Of a stretch of DNA of 64,000 bases, positions 50,908-62,400 are shown one piece after another. The translations under genes and the position numbers were made by a program. The DNA lies in the NCBI RefSeq assembly GCF_030864355.1, contig NC_083395.1:186001-250000 (forward strand), read 5' to 3'. The DNA is from Cutaneotrichosporon cavernicola (lineage: Eukaryota > Basidiomycota > Tremellomycetes > Trichosporonales > Trichosporonaceae). Each line of letters opens with the position of its first letter. The stretch's first letter is position 1. The notes beneath the pieces were generated by a model. The model searched no databases. It was not told where the DNA came from and saw only the letters and a program-made list of their open reading frames with translations.

Positions 50908-53204
50908 ATGAGGATGGTGACGACGACATAATCACACTGCGTGTGTGAGCATTACTGTATCTTCCTTCAGTGATCAGTGAGGCTGTGATTTTGAATGTAG
51001 AAGCTGATTAGGACGACTGAATCGCAGCTGTGGTGAGGCCTGTGCCGCCTCACACGCTCACGCCTCATATTACCTTTGAGTGTAGCTGATTCCCCTGCAG
51101 CATTGAATTTATTGAATCACAGATGTGGTGCAGTGGTGCACACCCCGCAGCCAAACGACATGACGCTTCTCAAAATTTGTGGCGTGAGCTCGCGCTCCAT
51201 TGTCAGACATTGTGTTGGTCCACGATCTCTTCTCTACCATATCCCATAATCACCGCTTCCATTTCCTTGTCCCTTTCTCCAGCCTTTCCGGCTGCTGACG
51301 TTTCGCGTCCTGCCCTCGCTTTGTGTCGTTTGTGCTATGCGCGCCGCTTCCATCCGTCCTTCCGGGATAACTGGGTCTTGAGTCGCGTCAGTGCCGCGCA
51401 TGGAGGTGTGGGAGCTGCACCTCTGCTCAAGGATGGTAGGTAGAGTGTCACCCGAGTCCTCTTCAGTCCGCCTACTTCCTTCCGCTTCATTCGTCCCACC
51501 ATCGCCTAGGACCATTGTGCGAACGGCGGTCCGCAACCGTGCGACTCAGTTGTGGCAGTCGGCCGAAGAATACCGGCCCACACCATTCTTGCCGATCCCA
51601 GCTGCCGTACCGTCGCTGTCCCCAACGACTCGGTTTCCTTGTCTCTCGACTCTCTCGACTCTCATTGTCCTCGACATCTCGAATGGCCTCAAGACATGGC
51701 GCCACACTCGAGAGGGATCACCCCTGCTTGAGTGGATCTGACGAGACTGAGACGACGTAGACGTTCGAAAACGACGCCCCAGATTGTCGTTGATGGGACA
51801 TCAGTCGTCGGTGGGAAATAGTATGGTCGAAGATGGGAAATCGCCGAGCGCCACGCCCGTGGGGCAACTAATAATGATTCGAAAACGCCCAGGTACAGCG
51901 CTTCTGGCACCTGCTTGCACCAAACACCGGGATGAGCCCTCTGATCCTCTGCCTCACGCGGAAGCGAATGAGATCGACAACCATCAACATTCCTCGGTAC
52001 CTCGTGCTGACAAGGGCAAGTCCACGGAATCCAGCCCCCGCGGGGGTCGGTCATCCCGAATGCGGGGCTCATCGGCGCGTGCCCATGAGCCGACACATGT
52101 CCCGGAGCTCCGTAAATGCAGGTCGGATCCAGATTCGCTAGTTGGCTAGGGAGCAAGCGATGGTGGCGGTTAGAGACGGGGGATAGGGATGAGGGTGAGA
52201 CTGACGTCGTTCAGCGCTTTCGAATTTTGACTATATTCTGAGTGATCGCAAGTGGATATATGAGATGAGATACTGTACGCGCGTAAACTTGCTTCATCCC
52301 TATGACGTGTGCGCAGCTTCTACCTTCAGGTTACCTGAATCACTGAATTACTGAGTAGCTGAATAGCTGAATAGCTGAATCCGCAGTATCCTCCCTTTTT
52401 TCGATGGGAAATGGAGCAGGCGCAAGATGGGCAGCGGTAAATATCGCCTCGGTTGGAGCGGTTAAGACCGGGGCATGTTACGTGGCCAAGGGACCAAAGA
52501 TAGAACTTTGTCAAGATGTCATTCCTCTCCCCACCAACCGCAAATCAAGTGATCCACACCCAGTTTGTACGGCAACCTTTTGCTATTGTCAGCACACTCC
52601 CCCGTGGCCAGGTCCCGTGTTCGGTCCTGGAATCTCCAAACTGAGCACTCTGTCATGGCGCAAGCGGTTGTTTGTCCATGGCCGTGTTTGGAGCCTTTGG
52701 AGTCTCTTGGTAACTACCGCTGGAAAGGTGCCCGTAACGAGTATTGTGCCTGGCGCTAAAAATACACGCCCAACCTCCCCTTCAAGGGCGTTCAATCATC
52801 ATTTCCCATCGTCAGCCGCCAGCATTGCCCATCTGCCCATCTGCGCCCTTGCCTCGAGAGAGCCGTCCTGTAGTGCTCTTGCGGTGCGCCGGCCGCGGAC
52901 GTGCATTGGCCCCGCAGTCTTCAGATGGTGGGCTCCGGAAAGGGAAGTCTCGATTCTCAAGGGGTTGTCGGTAAACCTCGCTAGAGCAGGTCAGGCAAGT
53001 ACAGTACAACAAATGAGGACGCGGAGCGAGCCGCCCACATGTCCAGTAGAATGATCAGATGAGCCACAAGGATCAGGAGCCAAGCTGGGGAGCCCATGGG
53101 GAGATGGGGGAGATCAGGCCGATGAGGGTCTCGTGCTATAATAACCTCGTCATGTCATCAAAGCACAGCCACGCTCCCCCCTTGTTTCTCCCGACAACAA
53201 CATC
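50908..53204. other. Long region without a confident gene
   Basis: Several mutually overlapping open frames (for example 51784-52149 + and 51689-52156 -) lack known motifs and clear splice signals. A small GAATAGCT/TGAATAGC repeat occurs at about 52345-52380. The last ~150 bp before 53205 contains the permease promoter and leader. Confidence 0.5.
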
Positions 53205-54930
53205 ATGTCCGACCACGAGCACGAGAAGGCCTACCACGAGAAATCGCCCGGCGCTCACGTCGAGGTGCAGGCTGCCGAGGATTACCACGATGAGCTCGAG
53301 CACACCCACGTCGGCGAGCACGGCCTCAAGCGCGACCTGCCCCCGCGCGTCGTGACCATGATTGCCATCGCTGGTACTATTGGTACAGGTTTGTTCGTCG
53401 GCTCTGGCGTGTCTCTCACCCGCGGTGGTCCCGTCGGTCTTTGGCTCGGATACACTCTTGTTGGTACTGGTGTCGGTACCATGATGGTCTCGCTTGGTGA
53501 AATGTAAGCACCCGAAACGACAGAGCTGACAGCAGGTCTTGCTTTGCCCCCAACGTTGGTGGTTACGTCGAGATGGCAACCAAGTACGTCGACCCCGCCA
53601 TGGGTTTCATGATGGGTATCAACGCTTTCCTGTCCTGCGCGTTCGGTATCCCCACCGAACTCACCGCTATTGTAAGTACCCCTCTCAAGGCCGAGCTCAC
53701 CAACAGGCATCCCTCTTCACCTACTGGGACCACAACCTCAATCACGCCGCGGCTTACATCACGGCGTTCATGATTCTCACGATTCTCGTCAACATCATGG
53801 GCGTCAAGTACTACGGCGAGATTGAGTTCTTCTTTGCCTGTCTCAAGCTCTCGACCCTCATTGGCCTCATGATTTTCGCCCTCATCTTCAACCTGGGCGG
53901 CGTGCCCACCAACAGGACATTCATTGGTGGCAAGTTCTGGCGCGAGGAACCCTTCAACAACAATTACCTCGGCATCAAGCCCCAATCTCTGTCCAACTTC
54001 CTCGGTTTCTGGGCCGTCTTCACCGGCGCCGCGTTCGCTTACTCGACCATCGAGTCGGTCGCCGTCATGGGTGGTGAGGCGCACAACCCGCGCAAGAACA
54101 TTGCCAAGGCGATCAAGACCACCTTTATCCGTATCCTGTTCATCTACGTTATCGGTACCCTCATGATCTCCCTCACCGTCAACTTCAAGGACCCTCTCCT
54201 TCTCTCCGAGATCGAGAAGGACAGCGGCAACGCCGGCTCTGCGCCCTGGGTCATCATGTGCCGTAACGCCAACGTCAAGGTCCTCCCGCACATCATCAAC
54301 GCCGTGGTCATCTCCTCTGCGCTCTCGTCTGGTAACGAGCAGCTCTACGTCCTCTCTCGTCTGCTCATGGCCTTGGCTCGCGAGCGCCAGCTCCCCAAGA
54401 TGTTTATGCGCACCTCCAAGAACGGTATCCCCTACATGGGTGTCGGAGTCGGCGCTCTCTTCTGTTGCCTCGCCTACCTCTCCGTCTCGAACGGCTCCAA
54501 CCAGGCCTTCATCTGGCTTTCCAACCTCTCGGCCCTCTCGGCCCTGATCACCTGGAGCGGTATCGGTCTCTGCTTCGTTCGCTTCAAGAAGGCCTGCGAC
54601 CTCCAGGGAGTCGACCGCAGGAAGTTCACCTACCGTGGCTGGTGCCAGCCCTACCTGGCGTACTACACCATCTTCCTCTTCATGCTCGTGCTCATTACCA
54701 ACGGTTTCGGCGCGTGGATCCCGACCTTTGACGTTGCCACCTTCTTCGCGTCGTACATCACCATCCCAGTCGTCGTTATTTGCTTCGTTGGCTGGAAGAT
54801 CTACGGCAAGACCAAGTTTGTGCGCATCGACGAGATCGACCTCTCCAAGGGTCCCCCCGATGCCCTCCGCGGTACCCGCTACGACCCGATGATGACGTCG
54901 CACAACTATTCTACTGGTATTTCCGCATAA
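53205..54930 (+). CDS. Amino-acid permease (yeast AAP family)
   Basis: Plasma-membrane amino-acid/H+ symporter. Three exons (53205-53503, 53536-53671, 53707-54930) join in phase to 552 aa. The ~45-residue charged His/Glu-rich N-tail is followed by the family start LKRDLPPRVVTMIAIAGTIG, TGLFVGSGVSLTRGGPVGLW. Then come CFAPNVGGYVEMATKYVDPA, YYGEIEFFFACLKLSTLIGL and FLGFWAVFTGAAFAYSTIES, with helices to the C-tail MMTSHNYSTGISA. Introns are 32 and 35 nt. It is related to, but clearly different from, the partial permease at the window start (FWAVLTQAAFSYFGAEV there), so the two are not a recent duplicate. Substrate unknown. Confidence 0.95.
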
Positions 54931-56200
54931 TCTAATTGTATTTCTATCCTGGTATTGTCGTGCGATGAACCCTGTGTGGACAATGGAGCGTGGCATGACA
55001 ATATAGTGATGAACCGCGACCTTGTCATTGTCCGTGTGGCGCCATTCGAGGATAACGAGGGTAACTGGAGTGGAGTCCAGCGGAGGACTGCGCGCGTCAG
55101 CGTCAGCCAAAGCGTCGAGGACTTTATTTGAGGGGCTAGAAGAAATAACTATGCCTCGGAGATGACAGGAAGCAGATCCGAGCCCTGTCGATTACTGTTA
55201 ATTACTGTTAAGATGGCATGCTGAGCTGGGCGGAGGAAGCCGCGGCCGCGCAACTTGATGCCACTGATGTCACTGACCAGGACGGCATCAAGGACGAAGC
55301 AGGGCCTCTGATGGGCCGAGATAAACAATGCACAAGATGACCGCGTCGACGCTGAGGCACGTACCACATTGCATGTGGTGCATACCCCCGATAGATTGCA
55401 TGCCGTGGATTCTCCGAGACGGCGACTGACATCTGTCATTAGTTTCCGAGCTATAGGCACGTGGATGATGTGACAGTTTAGGATCCTTAATTCAATAACC
55501 CCCGTACTCATGTAATGATCGAGTGACCGTGGGACAAGTCGGCCTCGTGCTCGTATCGTGGCATCCGGCAACTGGAATGGTGTGGCTCTGAGAACATAGT
55601 TGTCCTGGGAACGGTAAGGCGTGTCCAATTCCCAGCGCAACGGCAACCCTATCATTGACGAGTTCCCGTGTGGCACTCCACTGAGGCCCTCACACGGCTT
55701 TCGAGATCCCACTGTGTATTCTCTGTGTGTGTTCTCAGCTGGCTCTGTGTTACAATTACCAAGCTTGAAGTGTAATAAACAATAACCGATACCCTCACCA
55801 ACCCGCACTGTCATCACTGTCAAGCGTTCCCCATCCATCAGGTAGGATTCATTGTTTCTCTATTGTACATGCGAGAAATGTAGTTTTCTTGGGCTACATT
55901 TTGGCTGCTCTCCACAGTATGCCTGGTGCAGTGGACGCTACAATTAACCTCTGAACAGTGGGAGTCAAAGTCCGAGGCGCGAGGTGTGAGCGAGGTGCAA
56001 GGTGCAAGAGGCGGGGTGATTGTCTGTTGCATAACTGTGGCGCCGCCATGTACACTTGGTTATCGGTCCATTCTCTCTAGTTCCTTCCCACCTCTTTCCC
56101 TCTCCACCTTCCCTCCCCCTCCCCCACGAGCTGATAAAACTCCTTCTCTCTTACACTCTTTCCCACTCTCTAGCCACTTCTCCATTTCTCTATCGCAACA
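54931..56200. other. Intergenic region with an isolated 229-codon frame
   Basis: A minus-strand ATG-headed frame of 229 codons (55149-55838; MDGERLTVMTVRVGEGIGYC) has no family motif or splice context and lies in lower-GC DNA; I do not call it a gene. The CT-rich segment 56060-56200 is the leader of the AT-hook gene. Confidence 0.45.
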
Positions 56201-58874
56201 ATGTCTCCCTCCAACGGGCCCTCCCGTAGCGCTCCTCCCTCCCAAGCACCATCCCCCTCCCACGATGGAGAGCCAAGCCCCTCCAAGCCCCTCCCAGTTC
56301 TCCCAGCTATGGAGAATCCCCACCCGCCCACGGGCCGCGCAGCCCCCCGCTCTCGCAGCGCCGTGACAGGAAACCCGGGCACCTCACAGTCTGTACCCGT
56401 GCCCGACGAAACTTCATCACAGGAAACTATCGCAATCGTCACGATCACGCCCCCGCCCACCCACAAGCCACCCAAGCGTGGTCGTCCCCGCAAGAACGCT
56501 GAGGCGAAGCCATCGTCGACGGTACAGAAAACCCTCCTGCCCGACACGGCCACCCCCAAGCGCAAGCGCGACCGTCCGACCAAGAACACCGGGGCTGGGC
56601 GATCGGTCCCCAACCCTGCACAGAACAGCCTCCCATCTACCAAGCCCAGCACGCCGCCGAAAACCCCCAGAAAGCGCGCCCGCCAGTCCAAGAACGCCAA
56701 GACCTCCACATCAGTCTCCAACTCCACAGCAATTCCTATCTCGCCAACCTCTTCCAAGAAGCCGATCGAGTCGTTGCCCGCAACCCCTGCAAAGCCGCCC
56801 CAGCTCCCCGACAAGCCGTCGCAGCCTCAGAGCCAGCCTGTGCGGCACGGAGAGCCGATTGGCCTGGAACCCAGCTCCATGGCCTCATCCTCATCTCACT
56901 GGATGCACCAGCCCGGTGCATCATTCTCCGGCCCCGCCCATGGTCAGTTTGATTTTGCCGCCCCTTCCAACTTGCCTGGGTGCGGACCAGGCCATGGTTC
57001 CCACCCTGGCACTCACCAGCTCCGTCCGCCACCCCAGCCTCCCGTCAACCAGGTCACGAACGACGGTCAACAAGGCGTCCAAGTCTGCACCGCTCAACCT
57101 GCGCCATGGGTTTGTGTTCCCGCGCCACCCTTGTATGCAGCCGGGCCTCCCTACTCCCGCTTGCCACGCGAGTACGTAGGATGGCCCGAGCGCCCCTACC
57201 CCACTCTCGACGAGCCCACGCTGATCAAGTGGCTGCTGAACTGGAATCGTGAGTCACCTTCCATTCCATCACTTACCCCAGCACCAGACCAGATCCTGAT
57301 GGTCGAGGACTTCACGTTCCCAACTTGGAAGACGGATCGGATGCTCTCGGCATTGGTTGGTGGCCTCCTTCGCTCGAGTCCGCCACAGGTGGTTCTCGTC
57401 GGCTCCAGGCGGTACGAGCACCTCAAGGGCACGGTCGGGGTGACGCCCGAGAACATCCAGGGCATGCAACTGACCTTGTGTCGGGCGGAAGATGAGGCGG
57501 TCCTTACTCTTAACGTCGTGGGTATGGTGTTCCAACGCTACGCTCCCGATGTAGAGTTAAATGAATGGCGCTGGTACCCCATGAGCACGGTTTTACCCCA
57601 GCCGAACGGGGAACTCCGCATTCGTGCGTCTCGTGAGGTGAGTTGCAACAAGATCGAAGGTCAGCTCACGCCAGCACATCCAGTGGCTTCGCGACAGGAT
57701 AACCAGCATGCTGTCGCCGGTCCTCAACCAGAGGATGCTCGACCGAGCGGCCGAGTCGGATGCTAGCCCTTCGCGTATCGAGCCCATTACGCAGAACACT
57801 TCGGGCACACACCAGCCTGGGGCACTCGGCTCACCCCAAAGTGGGCCCACTGAGCCGGAACCGAGCTTCCTGCCGATGTTGCAAGCTCAACCGGAAGCTG
57901 CTCCCAGCGGGCGACCAACGATCGCACAGCCAGCAGTTGCTGGAACGAGCTCGCAGCCTATGGGCGCTGGGTCTCAGCTTGTCGGGCCTGTTTCGGCTCT
58001 AGTGCACGCGACACAGGCTCCGGCCCTAATGAGACACGAGCAGATGATCGAGTACGCTCTTGGGAACTTCCAGCCTGGCCCGCATGTCCCAGCCTCCGAG
58101 CAATCAAGCTCATCAGCTGTGCAGAACCGCGTCCTAACACCTCGTCCACGTCGGTTAACGACGAACAACCTTCCGACTTGGCTCAATACACCGTCAGCCA
58201 TCGAACAATCGATGATGATGGTCACTGCATCCCCCACCACAGCTCCGCCAGTGAAGGCCCCTGCAACGGACACCGCGGCTCGAACAGTACTCAGCTCGCA
58301 CGACCGGGCACAGGATTTCATCCCCGCCCAGCCCGTCGCGGTCGCCAAAGCGCTAGCCGCCCAGATGCTCGCGGCTGGGACGCAGTCTGAACTATCGGCA
58401 GCCGCGTCAGTGGCAGCTTCCCAGCCGGCCTGGTCCCCTGCAGGTGGCCCTCAGCAGCTCTCAGCAGCTGGGCCTCCCCACCTGACCCCGCTTCTGAGCG
58501 CACAGCCCTTCGTGGCCGGCCCACCAGGGCCATCAGCCGCGACAACAACTGCAGTCGGTGCAGGCAGTTCTCAGGCGATGTGCTTCTCGGCGCTCGGATT
58601 CGACCATAGGGCCCTTGGGGAGGGGTTTGGATTCCCCAATCACGTCCAATTGCAAGTCCAAGCGCTAGTGGTGACTGACCCCAGCCCTGTGGTCTCGGCC
58701 TCGGTCTCAGGCCCTGGACCCATCACGTTTGCGAGTGCCTCGGCAACCGGAATCAGTTTCGGTGCAACACTCGAAGACGAGCCAGGCGTGGACGTACCTT
58801 TGGACGTCGACCTGTTTGCTGGTCCTTTGTCGTTTGACGAGGCATTGTTCCGAGCCAGTTATCCAGAACAGTGA
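56201..58874 (+). CDS. AT-hook-like chromatin/transcription protein
   Basis: About 867-878 aa. Residues 85-175 carry three basic Pro/Arg segments: KPPKRGRPRKNAEAK is a good AT-hook (core RGRP), while PKRKRDRPTKN and PRKRARQSKN are weaker copies. A folded-looking region spans about residues 325-490: YPTLDEPTLIKWLLNWN, MVEDFTFPTWKTDRMLSALV, PQVVLVGSRRYEHLKGTVGV, ELNEWRWYPMSTVL. An intron at 57638-57674 (acceptor CTCACGCCAG) leads to HIQWLRDRITSML. A 33-nt GTGAGT...CCCCAG segment inside the first exon (57250-57282) may also be an intron; both versions keep the frame. The last ~380 residues are Ala/Ser/Pro/Gln-rich and end acidic (DEPGVDVPLDVDLFAGPLSF), like an activation domain. It is likely nuclear; targets are unknown. 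Confidence 0.65.
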
Positions 58875-59477
58875 CCCTAGAGGGGGTCAATCGGGTGTGG
58901 CTGCAGGGAGGGCAGGACACCTCGATCAGCACGCCGCCGACGTCACGAGCCAAGGCTGTGAGCAAAGTCTCATTCTGTTGATCTGGTGTGTTTGCTCCAT
59001 CATTCTATTGATTAAGGCCATACTTCGGACTGGTCGGTCTTGAACCGGTCATGGCTGAGGTTCGGTGGGCCGTCACGGCAACTTGCGACAATTGGGGCAG
59101 GCGTCCAGCCTGTTGTGAAACACGGTGTTGTAGAGAACGCGTCCAGATGTCAAAGATTGGTTGCGAAGGTCTTTTCCGTGTTAGTGCAAAGTCAAACAAA
59201 CTGTCGTCATGTGGAAAGCGCGTTGTTTACGAGAAAATGCTGTAATCAAACTGTTTACCTGAGTGAATGGGTGTTGGCCAGGCTATTGTCGAATGTATGT
59301 AGGAGCCTTAAGCGGGGGGTACTTACAAGCGAGCGGTCATACCCTCCACCAACATAGTCTAGTCTTCAACTCGTCACATTGTCTATCCTCCATTATTCTC
59401 CACACAAACCAACAAAGCAACAACAACTCCTATCCACTTCCAACCAGCTACACGCTCAGCACGGCTACAAAGGGGGC
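58875..59477. other. Intergenic region
   Basis: No gene found. The last 130 bp is CA/CT-rich (ACACAAACCAACAAAGCAACAA) and is the likely leader of the gene starting at 59478. Confidence 0.5.
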
Positions 59478-62400
59478 ATGTCAGCCGACACCTCCGATCC
59501 AGCCCTCGCTGCTGCCGCCGTTGCGCTCCACGACCCAACAGACCCCTCGTCATGGTAGGTGCCTGGCCGTGTTTTCGTCGCCGCGCAGATCATTGCGCCG
59601 TGCGTCGTAACCGAGTCGCGCAGTGCGCGCAGGCTAGTGTTCGCAATAGAGGTGGGCGCAAGCCGAGATGCCCCGGATGGCACTGTCACTACATGCAAGA
59701 GGCCGCGCGCCGGCCTCAAGAGATAGCCGATGAGCTGGACGGCGAAAACAGTGGCTCGGCAATCGATTCCGACGAGACTGCTGCTACCCCTGCCCTCATT
59801 GCCCTCGTTGTCACCTGTTGCAAACCTCCAACCCGGGCGTCCGGGATGTTCGTGCGCAGTGGAATGGGTCTCGTGGCCCAGCGGCCGCCCGCCCCTGCGC
59901 TTGTGCTTCTCGAACGGCGTCCATATCCTTCTCACTCGGGTCTCCTCCACCTGTCACGTAACTAACGCCAGGCTCGTAGCAGCGTACGCGCCCGGCACGA
60001 CAGCAATTGTGCTACGCGCGGCAGGTGGTAGTCCCCGGTTTCCGGGATTGCGCGACGCGATCGAGGCGACACAGGGCGTCTCGTTCGCATATGCGCTCGT
60101 GCGCGACAAGGGTCTGGTCCTGCTCGTGCTTGGGGGTGTTGGGTGAGTCTGTCCGTGCACTCCTTGGTGGCGGCAATGGAGCCTCTGGTGTGCTCACGAC
60201 CCTGGAGGGCATGAACATGAGACGTGAGCTGACTGGCAGTGGCGTCAAGCGAGGTACTGTTCACCAGATCAACCGAGATCCTACTAACAACAGCCAAGGC
60301 CATTGTACACGCGCGCGCGTTCGCCGCCATCTTCCCGGACTACCTCGCGCTCGCGACGCTCACGACGGCAGCTGAGTTGACGGACAACCTCATCGCGGAG
60401 CGGCTTGGCATGTTGATTGATAATGTCGTCGAGCGCGGGGACGACGCTACGCCGTCGGCGTCGGCTTTCGCCACGGCGCCATCAACCCAGCCCGCGTCGG
60501 CTCTCTCATCCGTCCCTTCCTCTCCCGCTCCACCCCTCCCATCCAAATCACCAGGTCCACCTGTCCCTCCCACACGTTCCATCCCCACGACATCTCCCAC
60601 TGAGACCTCGAGTTCCGGATCAACACCAGGCCCAAGCTCAAGCTCAGGCCTCACTCCGCGCGGGAACGCCTTCGCGCGGTCGGCTGAGCGTGATCTTCCC
60701 GACCTCCCGGACGATCCAACGACCCCGCGTGCGGCCGTGCAGATGGCTACCACATCTTCTTCCGTTGTTGCGCCGGTTCCTCAGCGTCTGCGCAAACGGT
60801 CGGCTTCGCCGCCTCCATCGAGCGGGATAGAAAAGACGACACCGGCCCCTCATTCACATTCGCAGCCGACCTCGCCATCAATCCCCTCACCAGAGTCACT
60901 GCCTAGCATGATGTCGCACACACCCCTGACGCAGGCAGCCTCGGCTATTCCTATCACTCCTACGACTCCCATCACACCCGTGACGCCCAAGGCGCCAGTC
61001 AACCCCAACGCACCCCATCAGCTGTACCAAGGCGTCAAGGATGCGCGCATGCAGCCGTCCCCGATCGACACAGCACCGAAGGACGCGCAGACGTATCCCG
61101 AGCCTCTATCGCGAGGGACAGCGTTCCCCGCCGCAGGCAGTCTCGTGGCAGCCGCAGCGACTGTGTTAGGCGTCCGCACTGCCACGAGCATCCAGACCTC
61201 GAGTCCTTTGCTGTCTAGTCCGAACGCGAGCTTCCGCTCGCCGTTGTCGTCGTCCCACTCCAACTTCTCTGACTCGCCCCGGCAGCGAAGTGTCTCCAAT
61301 TCATCTGGGCGTCTAGGGTCCGAGGCGAGCTTGACGCGGCCCCTCTCCCGCGACTCGGGTTACTGGGGTGGACGACCTCCATCGCGAGACGCGAGTGTCC
61401 CGACGTCCGTCACCTCTGACTCGCGCCGCTCTTCACGACGCGGGAGCGACCCATCTTTCTCGCCGAGCATGCTAAGCCGCATGTCGATGGGCGACGCGCC
61501 ACCCGTGCCACCTCTCCCGCATGAGCTCCGCCGCGCCTCACGCGAACCCATGCGCGGGGAGCCTGAGCCGCTACGCGTCGCGTCTGTTCCCAATTCTCCG
61601 GCGAGCAGCCCGCTCATCCACTCTCCACACTCCCGAGGTGGGTCTTCTGGAAGTCGACACAGCCACTTCATGTCTGCCCCACTACCTGTCCCGGACCATC
61701 CACTTCCCGCTGTTCCGACTATCCCTAATCCGCTTCCCAACCCAGCTGGCATGCCGCTTGCTCCGTCGTCGGCAGTCGGTTCACCACCTGTGGGTTTTGG
61801 TTCCCCCCCAATCCCGCAACGCTCGCGACAACGGCTGGTATCTGGACACGGCGGCCGGCCACTGCCACCACCGTCTCCTGTCCCGGATGGACCGCTACCG
61901 CCAGTTCCGAACGTTCCGCCGCTCTCATCGAAGGCACCCCTCCGTCCTCCGCGCCGTGGCCTTAACGCCAGCGCCGGACCGTCGCCTGATCCGAGCGCGG
62001 GTGGCTTCAACCAGGCCCCTCTGCCGCCACTGCCGGCTGCTGTACGCGAGGCGTCCCTCGCCATCGCCGATAGGGGGCAAAACTCACTCCTGTCCTCGCC
62101 GCTCGTCTCAAGCCCGCACGCGTCGCCTCGGCTCAGCGCAGAGCTAGTCAGCCCCATGAGTCCCGGCTCGAGAGTCGGCTCGGGCTCGGGTGCCTTCTTC
62201 TCTGCGCGTAGCAGCATGGTGGCGCGGCCTGATTCGGAGCGCGACCCTAGTAGGCTCGACTCGTTGCGCAGCTCCATGAGATACGACTCGGGTCCCGAGA
62301 CATCAAGGGGCGAGAGGAGCGACTCGACCAGACGCGACTCTGGCCGGCCCATTAGCACCATGCTCCCGTATGCGCAGTCCGAGAGCCGTGAGGCGTCGTC

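Noticed and set aside
53563..55110. 515-codon minus-strand open frame opposite the second permease
   Set aside because: It is the complement of a clear permease coding frame; its Asp/Glu/Val/Gly-rich translation is the usual antisense shadow of GC-rich fungal genes.
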